Part shown: piece after piece, positions 1 to 6,917 of the stretch
Layout: every line of letters begins with the position of its first letter
Position numbering within the stretch: the first letter of the stretch is position 1
Assembly: GCA_937951695.1 (NCBI GenBank)
Contig: CALFBL010000302.1
Coordinates: 1 to 15,112 of the forward strand
Source: an uncultured Granulosicoccaceae bacterium
GTDB lineage: Bacteria; Pseudomonadota; Gammaproteobacteria; Granulosicoccales; Granulosicoccaceae
DNA length: 15,112 nucleotides
Direction of reading: 5' to 3'
Program-made: the position numbers and the translations under genes
Notes under the pieces: model-generated
What the model was told of the DNA's origin: nothing
The model's database searches: none
Seen by the model: only the letters and a program-made list of their open reading frames with translations

Positions 1-121
1 CGGACATAGTGAGGATTGACAGATTGAGCCGGGTATCAATCCAAAACTGCTCGCGCTCGACGGCGCCACAGGGGGTGTAAAAAATCCGGTCAAGCACAGC
101 GTCAATCAACTGCTCGATAAG

Positions 122-739
122 GTGACCTTGCAACGCATCGATGACGGAGTCGTGTCATTCGCCCACGATGCACGCGCAGCCGGAGTACACACCGACGCCT
201 TGACCGCGGCTATCGCCCGGCGCCGCGCGGAACTGCCTGCCCGGTTGGTTCAAACGGCCAGCACCGCATTGCAGGCCTCTTTGCGTAGGCCTGGTGAGGC
301 GTGGCAACGCGCGTTACATCAGGGCTTAGGGCGACTAAGCACGGTGTTGCCGCTACTGGTCTTGGGCTGGGCCGGTTATAAATTATTCAAAGGGTTTAGC
401 GAGGGCAGTGTTGGATCCGACGGCTCAGCAGTGGCCAGCTACCTCGGGGTTAACTTTGCCGTTCACACAGCGATGCTCGCCGGGCTGGCGTGGGCGGTGC
501 CCTTCGTGCTGCACAAAAAAACCTGTCCGTCGCGGGTCAAGGCTGCCCAGCGCGGTTTAGCGCAGGGGCTCGAGCAGGCCCTCAACGATACCGAACAGCA
601 TATTCAAGGTGGCATTGCGCACGCGGCTCTCTCGCGCGAGGAATTGATCGCGGATTTGCGTCAAATTCAATCCATCGGCGCCAAGACGGGTGAGTCACCC
701 CCACTCTCTGAATCAATGAGCCGTTTAGTGGTCAGTTAG
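122..739 (+). CDS. C-terminal part of a membrane-associated protein, probably frameshifted or 5'-truncated
   Basis: The frame from the GTG at 122 gives 205 residues. Two hydrophobic segments (about residues 73-90, LPLLVLGWAGYKLF, and about 110-130, containing AMLAGLAWAVPFVL) are flanked by charged helical stretches. The same frame is open and protein-like back to about position 20 (LLALDGATGGVKNP, then a lysine/leucine-rich helix), but TGA at 17-19 closes it and no start codon exists before 122. Frame 3 is open from 3 to 77 and begins DIVRIDRLSRV, so a one-base indel around 30-36 would join the two. GTG122 has no clear ribosome site and is therefore probably internal. The layout (helices, membrane pair, C-terminal helix) resembles the C-terminal region of membrane-linked GTPase-type proteins, but I do not recognise the family with certainty. 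It converges with comF and overlaps it by 15 bases. Confidence 0.55.
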   Translation: MTLQRIDDGVVSFAHDARAAGVHTDALTAAIARRRAELPARLVQTASTALQASLRRPGEAWQRALHQGLGRLSTVLPLLVLGWAGYKLFKGFSEGSVGSDGSAVASYLGVNFAVHTAMLAGLAWAVPFVLHKKTCPSRVKAAQRGLAQGLEQALNDTEQHIQGGIAHAALSREELIADLRQIQSIGAKTGESPPLSESMSRLVVS

Positions 740-1456
740 GCTAGGCGAGGTGGCATCAATCGCACGCGCAATGGTCCAGACACTGACCGATGCCGCGCCC
801 CGGTCGCGCAATTCCCGGTTGAGCTCCAGACAAGTCGCGCCACTGGTCATGACATCATCGATCAACACCACCCGCTGGCCAATGACCTCATCGGTAGCGG
901 CAAACGCGCCCAGTACGGCGAAACGACGTTCCGCGGGGGACAAGCCAGCCAATCGGGGGGTATCGCTGCGTCGTCGCAGTATCGATTTGGAACAGGGGAC
1001 CGCGATCACCTCACTGCAGGCCTCGGCAATGTCGCTGGCCTGATTGAAACCACGATGACGGCGTCGCCGCCAGGCTAATGGCACCGGTAGCAGGATATCG
1101 ATGCCTTGCGCCAGACCATTATGTAAGGCTATCTGCCCTAACAATAAACCCAGATTTCGGCCAATCGCGCGTTTTTCTTGATATTTGAAACGTTTCAGAA
1201 GAGCATCGACTGGAAACGCGTAATCAAACACCGCCAAGCGGGACTGAAACGGATCTTCGGAGACCGAACGAGCCGTGCATCCGCAAGGACTGAAAGCGCC
1301 GCATATCAAGCAGACAGAGGAATCGAGCCAAGGCAGGATCGACTGGCAGCCGGAGCACAATGCCGGCTCACGAGCAACACGTTTTGAACAGATCAAACAG
1401 CGGTAGTCGCCGTATTTTTGGCGAAACCGAGCCAATTTAGATAAAAATGTCGACAT
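725..1456 (-). CDS. comF: ComF family phosphoribosyltransferase-like protein
   Basis: This 243-residue protein has the ComF/GntX layout. An N-terminal zinc-ribbon-like region carries four cysteine clusters (C20/C23, C34/C37, C49/C52, C58/C60). A type I phosphoribosyltransferase fold follows, with LLPVPLAWRRRRHRGFNQA at about 122-140 and the PRPP-binding loop VVLIDDVMTSGAT at about 196-208. ComF homologues are needed for uptake of transforming DNA in naturally competent bacteria and are thought to act in the cytoplasm on incoming single strands; in many gammaproteobacteria the role (GntX) is less clear. The ATG at 1456 is preceded by AAGGATGAGAG, a good ribosome site. The 3' end overlaps the convergent gene to its left by 15 bases. 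No other competence gene is visible. Family assignment is firm; a competence role is inference. Confidence 0.93.
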   Translation of the reverse strand: MSTFLSKLARFRQKYGDYRCLICSKRVAREPALCSGCQSILPWLDSSVCLICGAFSPCGCTARSVSEDPFQSRLAVFDYAFPVDALLKRFKYQEKRAIGRNLGLLLGQIALHNGLAQGIDILLPVPLAWRRRRHRGFNQASDIAEACSEVIAVPCSKSILRRRSDTPRLAGLSPAERRFAVLGAFAATDEVIGQRVVLIDDVMTSGATCLELNRELRDRGAASVSVWTIARAIDATSPSLTDH

Positions 1457-1625
1457 CTCTCATCCTTGAGTGTGGTAAATCTTGTCTTCTGGGCTATCTT
1501 ACAGATGGATAGCAACGTTTTTGCAGGCAGGCTTGTTGTTTTTTTCACACAAGTGGGTGCGTATTACGTTTACATTCTGTACGATACCCGCTGTACAGGA
1601 CAAAAATACAACACGTATGTTCGGC

Positions 1626-1738
1626 TCCGGTTTACCGGAAGCGTCGCGCTATACAGATGGATCAGGTGAAAGTCCGGGCGGAAACGTCTGGACATTCGGG
1701 GGCGCTGATCGGCGCAATCGAGCCTTCGTCCCTTTTTT
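1626..1738 (+). promoter_or_regulatory. Structured 5' leader of the OmpA-family gene, possible attenuator
   Basis: Several RNA-type folds lie in series. Hairpin A pairs TCCGGT (1626-1631) with ACCGGA (1634-1639), extended by GC/GC around a bulged A. Hairpin B (1672-1693) is a nine-pair stem closed by a GAAA tetraloop. Two of its pairs are G·U, which only make sense in RNA, and it extends by four more pairs beyond an A-A mismatch (1667-1698). After this come a GCGC/GCGC hairpin (1702-1715), a GGGG/TCCC pairing (1698-1701 with 1729-1732) and six T at 1733-1738, about 40 bases before the start codon. This could be an attenuator, an mRNA-stabilising leader or a ligand-sensing RNA. It matches no riboswitch class I can name. 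The remaining spacer (1457-1625) shows no gene. Confidence 0.35.
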
Positions 1739-1777
1739 GAATTGACCTAAACCAGTAACATTTTGTGGGAGCCCTAA

Positions 1778-2431
1778 ATGAATAAATCCTTATTGACGCT
1801 GAGCTCGGCAGCGATTTTGCTCGCTGCAAGCGGCACAGTAGTATTTGCGCACGAGGCCGATAACCCAATCGAAGATAACGAAGGGGACGGTTACATAACG
1901 TCGGTGGGCAATGTTTTAAGAGGCGGTCTCGACGATTGTGTGCGCTCCAGCCGTTTTAGCGAAGACAACCAGATCAATACTTGTGAAGGTATTGAAGAAG
2001 TGGCTGCCGAGCCAGAAGCTGAGCCAGAGCCAGCACCGGCACCACCGGCGCCAGAACCAGAACCCACCATCACCACCATGTCTATTGATGGTTCCGCATC
2101 GTTTGAACTCAACTCACACCAGCTAAGCAATCAGGGCGAAGCCGCTCTCAACGACCTCGTTCGCCGTTTGAACAAAGCGGAAGAACTTGAGTCGATGAAC
2201 GTCATCGGTCACACGGACTCAACTGGTACTGAAGCCTACAACCAGACGCTTTCTGAGAAACGAGCGGCAACGGTTGCAGCCTACCTCGAAGCTGCCTTCC
2301 CAGGAATTCCTGTCACCAGTTCCGGTGCGGGTGAAGGTAGCCCAATCGCCACCAACTCCACCCGTGAAGGCCGTGCGATGAATCGTCGAGTCGATGTGGA
2401 TGTAACCGCTAGAACGATTGTTCCTAACTAA
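1778..2431 (+). CDS. OmpA-family peptidoglycan-binding outer membrane protein
   Basis: The 217-residue precursor starts with a signal peptide (residues 1-24, cleavage after VVFA). A short N-terminal module follows with two cysteines (C54, C69) in the context GNVLRGGLDDCVRSSRF, a pattern seen in many proteobacterial OmpA-like proteins. Residues 75-97 are an alternating Glu/Pro/Ala linker. The C-terminal OmpA domain (about 100-212) contains NVIGHTDSTGTEAYNQTLSE. D147 and R162 sit 15 residues apart, the spacing of the two OmpA residues that hold diaminopimelate of peptidoglycan. There is no transmembrane beta-barrel, so the protein probably links envelope layers from the periplasm rather than forming a pore. 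Start: GGGAG six bases upstream of the ATG. It is monocistronic, with a folded leader before it and an intrinsic terminator after it. Confidence 0.92.
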   Translation: MNKSLLTLSSAAILLAASGTVVFAHEADNPIEDNEGDGYITSVGNVLRGGLDDCVRSSRFSEDNQINTCEGIEEVAAEPEAEPEPAPAPPAPEPEPTITTMSIDGSASFELNSHQLSNQGEAALNDLVRRLNKAEELESMNVIGHTDSTGTEAYNQTLSEKRAATVAAYLEAAFPGIPVTSSGAGEGSPIATNSTREGRAMNRRVDVDVTARTIVPN

Positions 2432-2460
2432 TACTCAGTCAGGAACACTGAAATCACTAA

Positions 2461-2487
2461 GGCCCGGTTAACGCCGGGCTTTTTTTT
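2461..2487 (+). terminator. Rho-independent terminator of the OmpA-family gene
   Basis: GCCCGG (2462-2467) pairs perfectly with CCGGGC (2474-2479) across a six-base loop, followed at once by eight T (2480-2487). It lies 30 bases after the stop codon of the OmpA-family gene. The minus side lacks a T tract, so it works mainly in the plus direction. Confidence 0.93.
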
Positions 2488-2512
2488 GGCTGTCATCCAC
2501 AGATGAGTCTAC

Positions 2513-3253
2513 TCATTCGCCCCGGAGACCCAGAAAATACTCTAGATCTTCCCGACCTAGCGTATCGAGTCCGTGCTGATCCGCCAATTCTCGCCACATT
2601 CCTCGCTCCCCATTAGGAGCCTTCACCGCATCCACCTGCGCTGGCTGGACAACAGACTCCACCGCATCATCCCGCACCGCTTGCACGGTGTCGCACAACG
2701 CAGCAAACCCGATTTCCACGTTTAACAACCGCGCTAACGCTTGCTCAGACACTTTGCGCGGGCGACGCACTTTGACTTGTTTCAGGATAGGGCCTGCATC
2801 CACCTCATCGACTAGGCGATGGACCGTCACTCCCGTCTCCTTCACTCCGTGTATCAGCTGCCAAAACAACGGATCCCCACCGCGAAACGCGGGCAGCAAT
2901 GAACTGTGCAGGTTGATCGATCCGTTTTCCAAAGACTGTAAATAACGGGTCGGCACGATCGGACACCGATAGGTAATCACCATGCCGGCCGATACTTCCC
3001 GCAGTCGGGTTTCTATCTCGGCTTTGTTATGCCTGTCGACAGCAAAGTAGTGCAGATCATGTTTCCTGCAGTAGCTCTTCACGCTATCAAATCGTCGCTT
3101 CATGACCAAACCCAGTACCGAACGCACCCAATGCTTGATCCGCTTCGACACCGACCAGTCATCGAGCTCGATGATGGCAATCGGTGAAGCGGGCATGGTG
3201 TGGAATTGCCGCACCAAATCATCAATGCCGGCGGTGATCATTACAATTCGCAT
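2513..3253 (-). CDS. Formyltransferase-family protein (Fmt/PurN-like catalytic core)
   Basis: The 246-residue protein contains the formyltransferase core INLHSSLLPAFRGGDPLFW (113-131) and VDEVDAGPIL (148-157). The catalytic triad used with 10-formyltetrahydrofolate is present: N114, H116 and D152, with the same H-to-D spacing (36) as in methionyl-tRNA formyltransferase. It is shorter than Fmt (about 310 residues) and lacks its C-terminal tRNA-binding domain. The first 60 residues are unusual, with a basic stretch (KRIKHWVRSVLGLVMKRR). Likely reactions are N-formylation of an amino sugar or another small amine; the acceptor cannot be told from the sequence. The ATG at 3253 follows AAGG at about seven bases. 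No sugar-biosynthesis gene lies nearby, and the 173-base gap to frcA suggests separate expression. Confidence 0.85.
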   Translation of the reverse strand: MRIVMITAGIDDLVRQFHTMPASPIAIIELDDWSVSKRIKHWVRSVLGLVMKRRFDSVKSYCRKHDLHYFAVDRHNKAEIETRLREVSAGMVITYRCPIVPTRYLQSLENGSINLHSSLLPAFRGGDPLFWQLIHGVKETGVTVHRLVDEVDAGPILKQVKVRRPRKVSEQALARLLNVEIGFAALCDTVQAVRDDAVESVVQPAQVDAVKAPNGERGMWRELADQHGLDTLGREDLEYFLGLRGE

Positions 3254-3323
3254 GGTCGAACCTTGAAACCTGTCAATTGTTTGAAACCTTGAGCAAACGA
3301 TGCACGCGACATACCAGACACCC

Positions 3324-3345
3324 CGCGCGGTGTATCACCGGCGCG
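3324..3345. other. Strong GC hairpin between formyltransferase and frcA genes
   Basis: CGCGCGGTG (3324-3332) pairs with CACCG, a bulged G, then CGCG (3336-3345), around a three-base loop. On the plus strand it is followed by TTTTG and a T-rich run, which is terminator-like, although both flanking genes are on the minus strand. A weaker hairpin (3404-3420, GTGG-TT with AA-CCAC) lies just after the frcA stop and may mark the 3' end of the frc transcript. Confidence 0.4.
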
Positions 3346-3426
3346 TTTTGTATCTCTTTTGCCTGTCATGGAAGCTGGGTTTTGGCCTTGTCATAAGCGC
3401 TCAGTGGTTATTCAACCCACCGCGCA

Positions 3427-4212
3427 CTAAGCTTCAGCCAGATGCTCATCAGGCTCTTTAGCTCCGGTCATATAAGCCACCGCGTCTGACATGCTGCTTT
3501 GTTTGGGATCGATCACACACAAACGTTTGCCGAGGCGATGCACGTGAATACGATCAGCCACTTCAAACACATGAGGCATATTGTGCGAGATGAGAATAAT
3601 CGAGACACCTCGATTCCGAACATCCTGGATTAGTTCCAGTACTCGCCGGGATTCTTTCACGCCCAGAGCCGCTGTCGGTTCATCCATGATAATGACTTTG
3701 GATCCGAACGCAGCGGCACGAGCAACGGCCACGCCTTGTCGCTGCCCGCCCGAGAGCGTCTCAACCGATTGATTGATATTCTGAATGGTGAGAAGGCCAA
3801 GATCGGAGAGTTTCTCGCGAGCCCGTTCTTCCATTGCGCGACGATCCAGCATACGAAACCAGCTACCCAATATCCAGGGTCGACGGATTTCGCGCCCTAA
3901 AAACATATTGTCGATGATCGATAAAGCCGGCGACAAGGCGAGATTTTGATAAACCGTTTCAATCCCTGCGGCGCGCGCCTGTATCGGAGAATTGAACTGC
4001 ACCGCTTCACCATTCAGCAAAATACTACCACTGTCGGGCCTGACGGCACCAGACAGCGCCTTGATAAGGGATGACTTGCCCGCACCGTTGTCGCCGATTA
4101 TGCCCAGAACTTCGCCTTGAAAAAGTTCCAGCTCAGCGTTGTCCAATGCCACCACTCGGCCGTAGCGTTTAGTCAGAGCCGTGGCCTGCAGTATCGGTTT
4201 GCGATCGCTCAT
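3427..4212 (-). CDS. frcA: Sugar ABC importer ATP-binding protein, FrcA-like
   Basis: The 261-residue ATPase has all ABC motifs in order: Walker A GDNGAGKSS (40-48), Q-loop Q89, signature LSGGQ (153-157), Walker B VIIMDEP (173-179) and H-loop H210. It has one nucleotide-binding domain, as in the FrcA fructose/ribose/mannose importer, not the fused pair of RbsA, XylG or AraG (about 500 residues), so it presumably works as a homodimer on the cytoplasmic face of FrcC. The ATG at 4212 overlaps the frcC TGA as ATGA and is preceded by AAAGG. A longer frame from 4287 would run through frcC and is rejected. It is the last gene of frcBCA. The ATPase assignment is firm; the fructose-type label rests on the neighbouring binding protein. 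Confidence 0.9.
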   Translation of the reverse strand: MSDRKPILQATALTKRYGRVVALDNAELELFQGEVLGIIGDNGAGKSSLIKALSGAVRPDSGSILLNGEAVQFNSPIQARAAGIETVYQNLALSPALSIIDNMFLGREIRRPWILGSWFRMLDRRAMEERAREKLSDLGLLTIQNINQSVETLSGGQRQGVAVARAAAFGSKVIIMDEPTAALGVKESRRVLELIQDVRNRGVSIILISHNMPHVFEVADRIHVHRLGKRLCVIDPKQSSMSDAVAYMTGAKEPDEHLAEA

Positions 4213-5279
4213 GACGACACCTTTCTGATCCACTGATCCACCGCAACCGCCAGAATGATCAATAACCCGATAAGCAGGTAAGTCCATTGAGGATCGGTTC
4301 CAATGAGCCTTAACCCCAATGAGAAAACGCCGACGATTAAGGCACCGAATAGCATCCCGAGAATGGAGCCGCGCCCGCCAAACAGCGATATTCCCCCGAT
4401 GACCACTGCAGTTATTGATTCGATATTGGCAAACTGGCCGGCAGTGGGAGACACCGAACCGATGCGCCCAATTAATGCCCAGCCCGCTAGAGCACAGATC
4501 AACCCTGCGAGCACATAGACTGAAATAATGATTCGTTTGGTACGCACGCCTGCCAGTTCTGCTGAATCAAGATCGTCACCAACCGCGTACACATGACGCC
4601 CCCACGCGGTATGGCTTAGCAAGTAAGCCAGAAACAGCACCAGCACAATCAAGGCAATCACGCCATAGGTGAAATTTGCCCCGTTGTAGGAAATCTTTCC
4701 ACCAAAAAATTGCAGGATGGCTGCGTCTTTCTCGATGTCTTGTGAGCGAATGGTTTCGTTGGCTGAATACAAAAAATTTGTTGCCAGCACGATTTGCCAC
4801 ATGCCAAGCGTAACAATGAAGGGCGGCAGCTTTACCACCGCGACCAGGACCCCGTTAATGTAACCGCACAGTGCCCCCACAGCGAATCCACACACAATGG
4901 CTAACTCGGCAGGCAATCCATAACGAAACGTAAATTGGCCCATAACCACCGAGGACAACACCATGATTGCCCCAACCGATAGATCGATCCCTGCGGTCAG
5001 TACTATGAGAGTTTGCGCTGAACCGACGATACCGACGATGGCGACTTGCTGCAATATCAGTGTTAGTGCAAAGGGGGAGAAAAATTTTTCGCCTAAATAG
5101 AAGCCAAAGCCAGCAACGGATGCAATCAATACAATTAGCGGCACTAAAGAGGGGCTGTGATGCAGCGTGTTCTGAATCCAGCTTAGAACACCATTTCTTC
5201 GATCATCAAACGATGCGACCTCATCGCCACGGCGCTCGAGAGTTGATTCAAATTCCTGCTTTGCCAAAGCTTGCTCCAA
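4209..5279 (-). CDS. frcC: Sugar ABC importer permease, FrcC-like
   Basis: The 356-residue inner-membrane protein belongs to the branched-chain/ribose-type permease family (BPD_transp_2). It has a roughly 40-residue charged cytoplasmic N terminus, then about ten hydrophobic segments. Family landmarks are GIDLSVG (97-103), LPPFIVTLGM (151-160), the cytoplasmic AELAGVRTKR (240-249) that contacts the ATPase, and GGISLFGGRGS (295-305). The start is TTG at 5279; there is no other start codon before the upstream in-frame stop at 5328-5330, and no strong ribosome site, so translation may be weak compared with frcB. It overlaps frcA by four bases, indicating translational coupling. A 179-base gap with a hairpin separates it from frcB. 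Confidence 0.9.
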   Translation of the reverse strand: MEQALAKQEFESTLERRGDEVASFDDRRNGVLSWIQNTLHHSPSLVPLIVLIASVAGFGFYLGEKFFSPFALTLILQQVAIVGIVGSAQTLIVLTAGIDLSVGAIMVLSSVVMGQFTFRYGLPAELAIVCGFAVGALCGYINGVLVAVVKLPPFIVTLGMWQIVLATNFLYSANETIRSQDIEKDAAILQFFGGKISYNGANFTYGVIALIVLVLFLAYLLSHTAWGRHVYAVGDDLDSAELAGVRTKRIIISVYVLAGLICALAGWALIGRIGSVSPTAGQFANIESITAVVIGGISLFGGRGSILGMLFGALIVGVFSLGLRLIGTDPQWTYLLIGLLIILAVAVDQWIRKVSS

Positions 5280-5350
5280 AGAGTGCCGCGCGCTACAACC
5301 TGTTGATACCCAAACAGCGGTACGGACTTAACGCCGTGAGACAATAGAAA

Positions 5351-5370
5351 CGGCGCTGTTCCCAGCGCCG
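5351..5370 (-). terminator. Intercistronic hairpin between frcB and frcC
   Basis: A perfect eight-pair stem, CGGCGCTG (5351-5358) with CAGCGCCG (5363-5370), has a four-base loop. In the direction of transcription (minus) it is followed by TTTCTATTGT, a weak T-rich tail. A partial terminator, or a 3'-end protecting stem, would leave frcB mRNA more abundant than frcCA, as is usual for binding-protein genes. Confidence 0.6.
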
Positions 5371-5458
5371 CTCTGTTCCACTTTCACACTACCACTAAAG
5401 GCTTGCACCTTGGAATAAGTATCGGCCCGGCTTCAAACTGATCTACGTCGCCGTATGA

Positions 5459-6484
5459 TCAGCCCCAGCACCTATCCGTGCCTTCAGCCGTATCGATGGA
5501 CTCGACGCCATCGACAGCTTGATCGGTCACCAAGCTAACACCGGTATCATAAAAATCCAGCCCGGGTGTGTTCTCCGGCTTGGTGCCGTCAGCAGCCCAT
5601 GCAGCAATGGCTTCAATTCCCAACGATGCCATCAACAGCGGATATTGCTGAGAGGTTGCGCCAATAACTCCGTCTTTTACATCGGCAATACCCGGGCAGC
5701 CCCCATCAACAGACACAATCAATACGTCCCCTTCTCGCCCAAACGATTTCAGTGCTTCATAGGCACCGGCAGCCGCTGGCTCGTTGATGGTGTAGACCAC
5801 GTTAATGCCTGGATCTTTGGTGAGCAAATTCTCCATCGCCGTGCGACCACCTTCTTCATTACCCGCGGTCACCTCATTACCGATGATGCGAGGATCGGTT
5901 TCATCCCCCCATTTGTTTGGATCGCCCAAGTCGATTCCGAAGCCTTGTAAAAAGCCCTGATCGCGCAGTACGCCAACAGAAGGTTGGCTGACTGCTAGAT
6001 CAAGCATGCCGATCTTGGCGTCTTTGGCCGCATCGCCTAAAGTAGCGGCTGCCCAGGCGCCGATCAATTCTCCAGCCTTGAAATTATCGGTAGCGAAAGT
6101 CGCATCTGCCGAGTCAATGGGCTCGAGTGGTGTATCCAGGGCAATGACCAGAATGCCCGCATCGCGAGCCTGCTGGACGGCCGGCACAATACCTTTGGTG
6201 TCCGATGCAGTGAGCAAGATGCCTTTGGCCCCGTCCGCGATACAGGTTTCAATCGCCGCGACCTGACTTTCAGAGTCCCCATCGATCTTGCCAGCGTATG
6301 ACTTCAAGCTCACACCCAGCTCTGCAGCCTTGGCCTCAGCACCTTCTTTCATTTTGACGAAGAAGGGGTTGGTATCGGTCTTGGTTATTAAACAGGCGGC
6401 GGTCTGTGCCTCAGCCAGAGTTGTCCCCGCAATGCCTAGTGCGAAAACGCTAATGGCCGGTAAAAGCGCGCGAGTCATTTTCAT
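5459..6484 (-). CDS. frcB: Sugar ABC importer periplasmic binding protein, FrcB-like
   Basis: The 341-residue precursor has a signal peptide (residues 1-26, cleavage after AEA) and a periplasmic-binding-protein type 1 fold. The mature N terminus (ACLITKTDTNPFFVKMKEGA) and the stretches SYAGKIDGDSESQVAAIETC, GILLTASDTKGIVP, NEPAAAGAYEALKS and VSVDGGCPG closely match, from memory, Sinorhizobium FrcB, which binds fructose and also serves ribose and mannose uptake. The protein ends CWG like that family. The ATG at 6484 is chosen because GAGGAG lies nine bases upstream and the signal peptide starts there; a frame extending to 6619 adds a cysteine-rich leader without sense and is rejected. It is the first gene of frcBCA. 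The exact sugar is inference. No sugar kinase or regulator gene is present in the window. Confidence 0.92.
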   Translation of the reverse strand: MKMTRALLPAISVFALGIAGTTLAEAQTAACLITKTDTNPFFVKMKEGAEAKAAELGVSLKSYAGKIDGDSESQVAAIETCIADGAKGILLTASDTKGIVPAVQQARDAGILVIALDTPLEPIDSADATFATDNFKAGELIGAWAAATLGDAAKDAKIGMLDLAVSQPSVGVLRDQGFLQGFGIDLGDPNKWGDETDPRIIGNEVTAGNEEGGRTAMENLLTKDPGINVVYTINEPAAAGAYEALKSFGREGDVLIVSVDGGCPGIADVKDGVIGATSQQYPLLMASLGIEAIAAWAADGTKPENTPGLDFYDTGVSLVTDQAVDGVESIDTAEGTDRCWG

Positions 6485-6917
6485 CGTATCAATCTCCTCG
6501 TTGGTTTTTTTCGTGGTTCGTTTTGGACGCAATGGGCTTCGGCACACCCAGCGATCGCTTCGATACACACAGCAGTCACCGGCTGGACACATGCACACGG
6601 CCGCTGTAGGTTCACACAACCAATGTTATTTTGCAAATATTACGAAAGATTGGTGACGCATTGGCATAGATCTCAGACGCCCGTGATTTAGCAGTGTCTT
6701 CGAAGTTATCGGTAATAAAGCACAGGTGATAAGCAATTGTCACCGGGACTTTCGAACCTAACCTGAATATCGCGACGCAAACAATCAAGTTTGTTTCCGC
6801 CTTTTTTCCGTTATAAATTAGACTGGTTCAAAAAGCGCATCATTCTACAGTGGCCAAGACAACCGCTGGTACACTGACACTCTTGGCCGTGCTCATCGGT
6901 CTACACTGGAGAATTTA
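6485..6917. promoter_or_regulatory. Divergent control region between frcB and the peptide-binding protein gene
   Basis: No gene is seen in these 433 bases, which must hold the promoters of both importers. Visible elements are: ACCAAT (6619-6624) and ATTGGT (6649-6654) as an inverted repeat flanking an AT-rich stretch; a TTTGCAAA palindrome (6630-6637) between them; and TATAAA (6812-6817) as a possible -10 for the plus-strand gene, with only a poor -35 (TTGTTT, 15-base spacing). The first two could be an operator for frcB; none is certain. Confidence 0.35.

Noticed and set aside
1577..1598. CTGT and CTGTACAG motifs as a LexA (SOS) box
   Set aside because: The required CTGT-N8-ACAG spacing is not met; only a short eight-base palindrome is present.
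1661..1700. Resemblance of GGTGAAAGTCCGGGC to a cobalamin riboswitch segment
   Set aside because: The conserved core that should follow, including the GCCACTG-type box, is absent, and the bases are fully used by a simple tetraloop hairpin.
1466..1745. Two overlapping open frames (67 and 87 codons) upstream of the OmpA-family gene
   Set aside because: They have no ribosome site, a noise-like composition, and they overlap RNA hairpins that explain the sequence better.
3254..3290. TTGACA on the minus strand as the -35 box of the formyltransferase gene
   Set aside because: It lies too close to the ATG; a -10 at proper spacing would fall inside the coding region and does not match.
4213..4287. 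N-terminal extension of the FrcA-like protein
   Set aside because: It would lie wholly inside frcC; the ATG at 4212 has a ribosome site and the classic ATGA overlap.
6485..6619. N-terminal extension of the FrcB-like protein
   Set aside because: The extra residues are cysteine-rich and lie before a normal signal peptide that has its own GAGGAG ribosome site.
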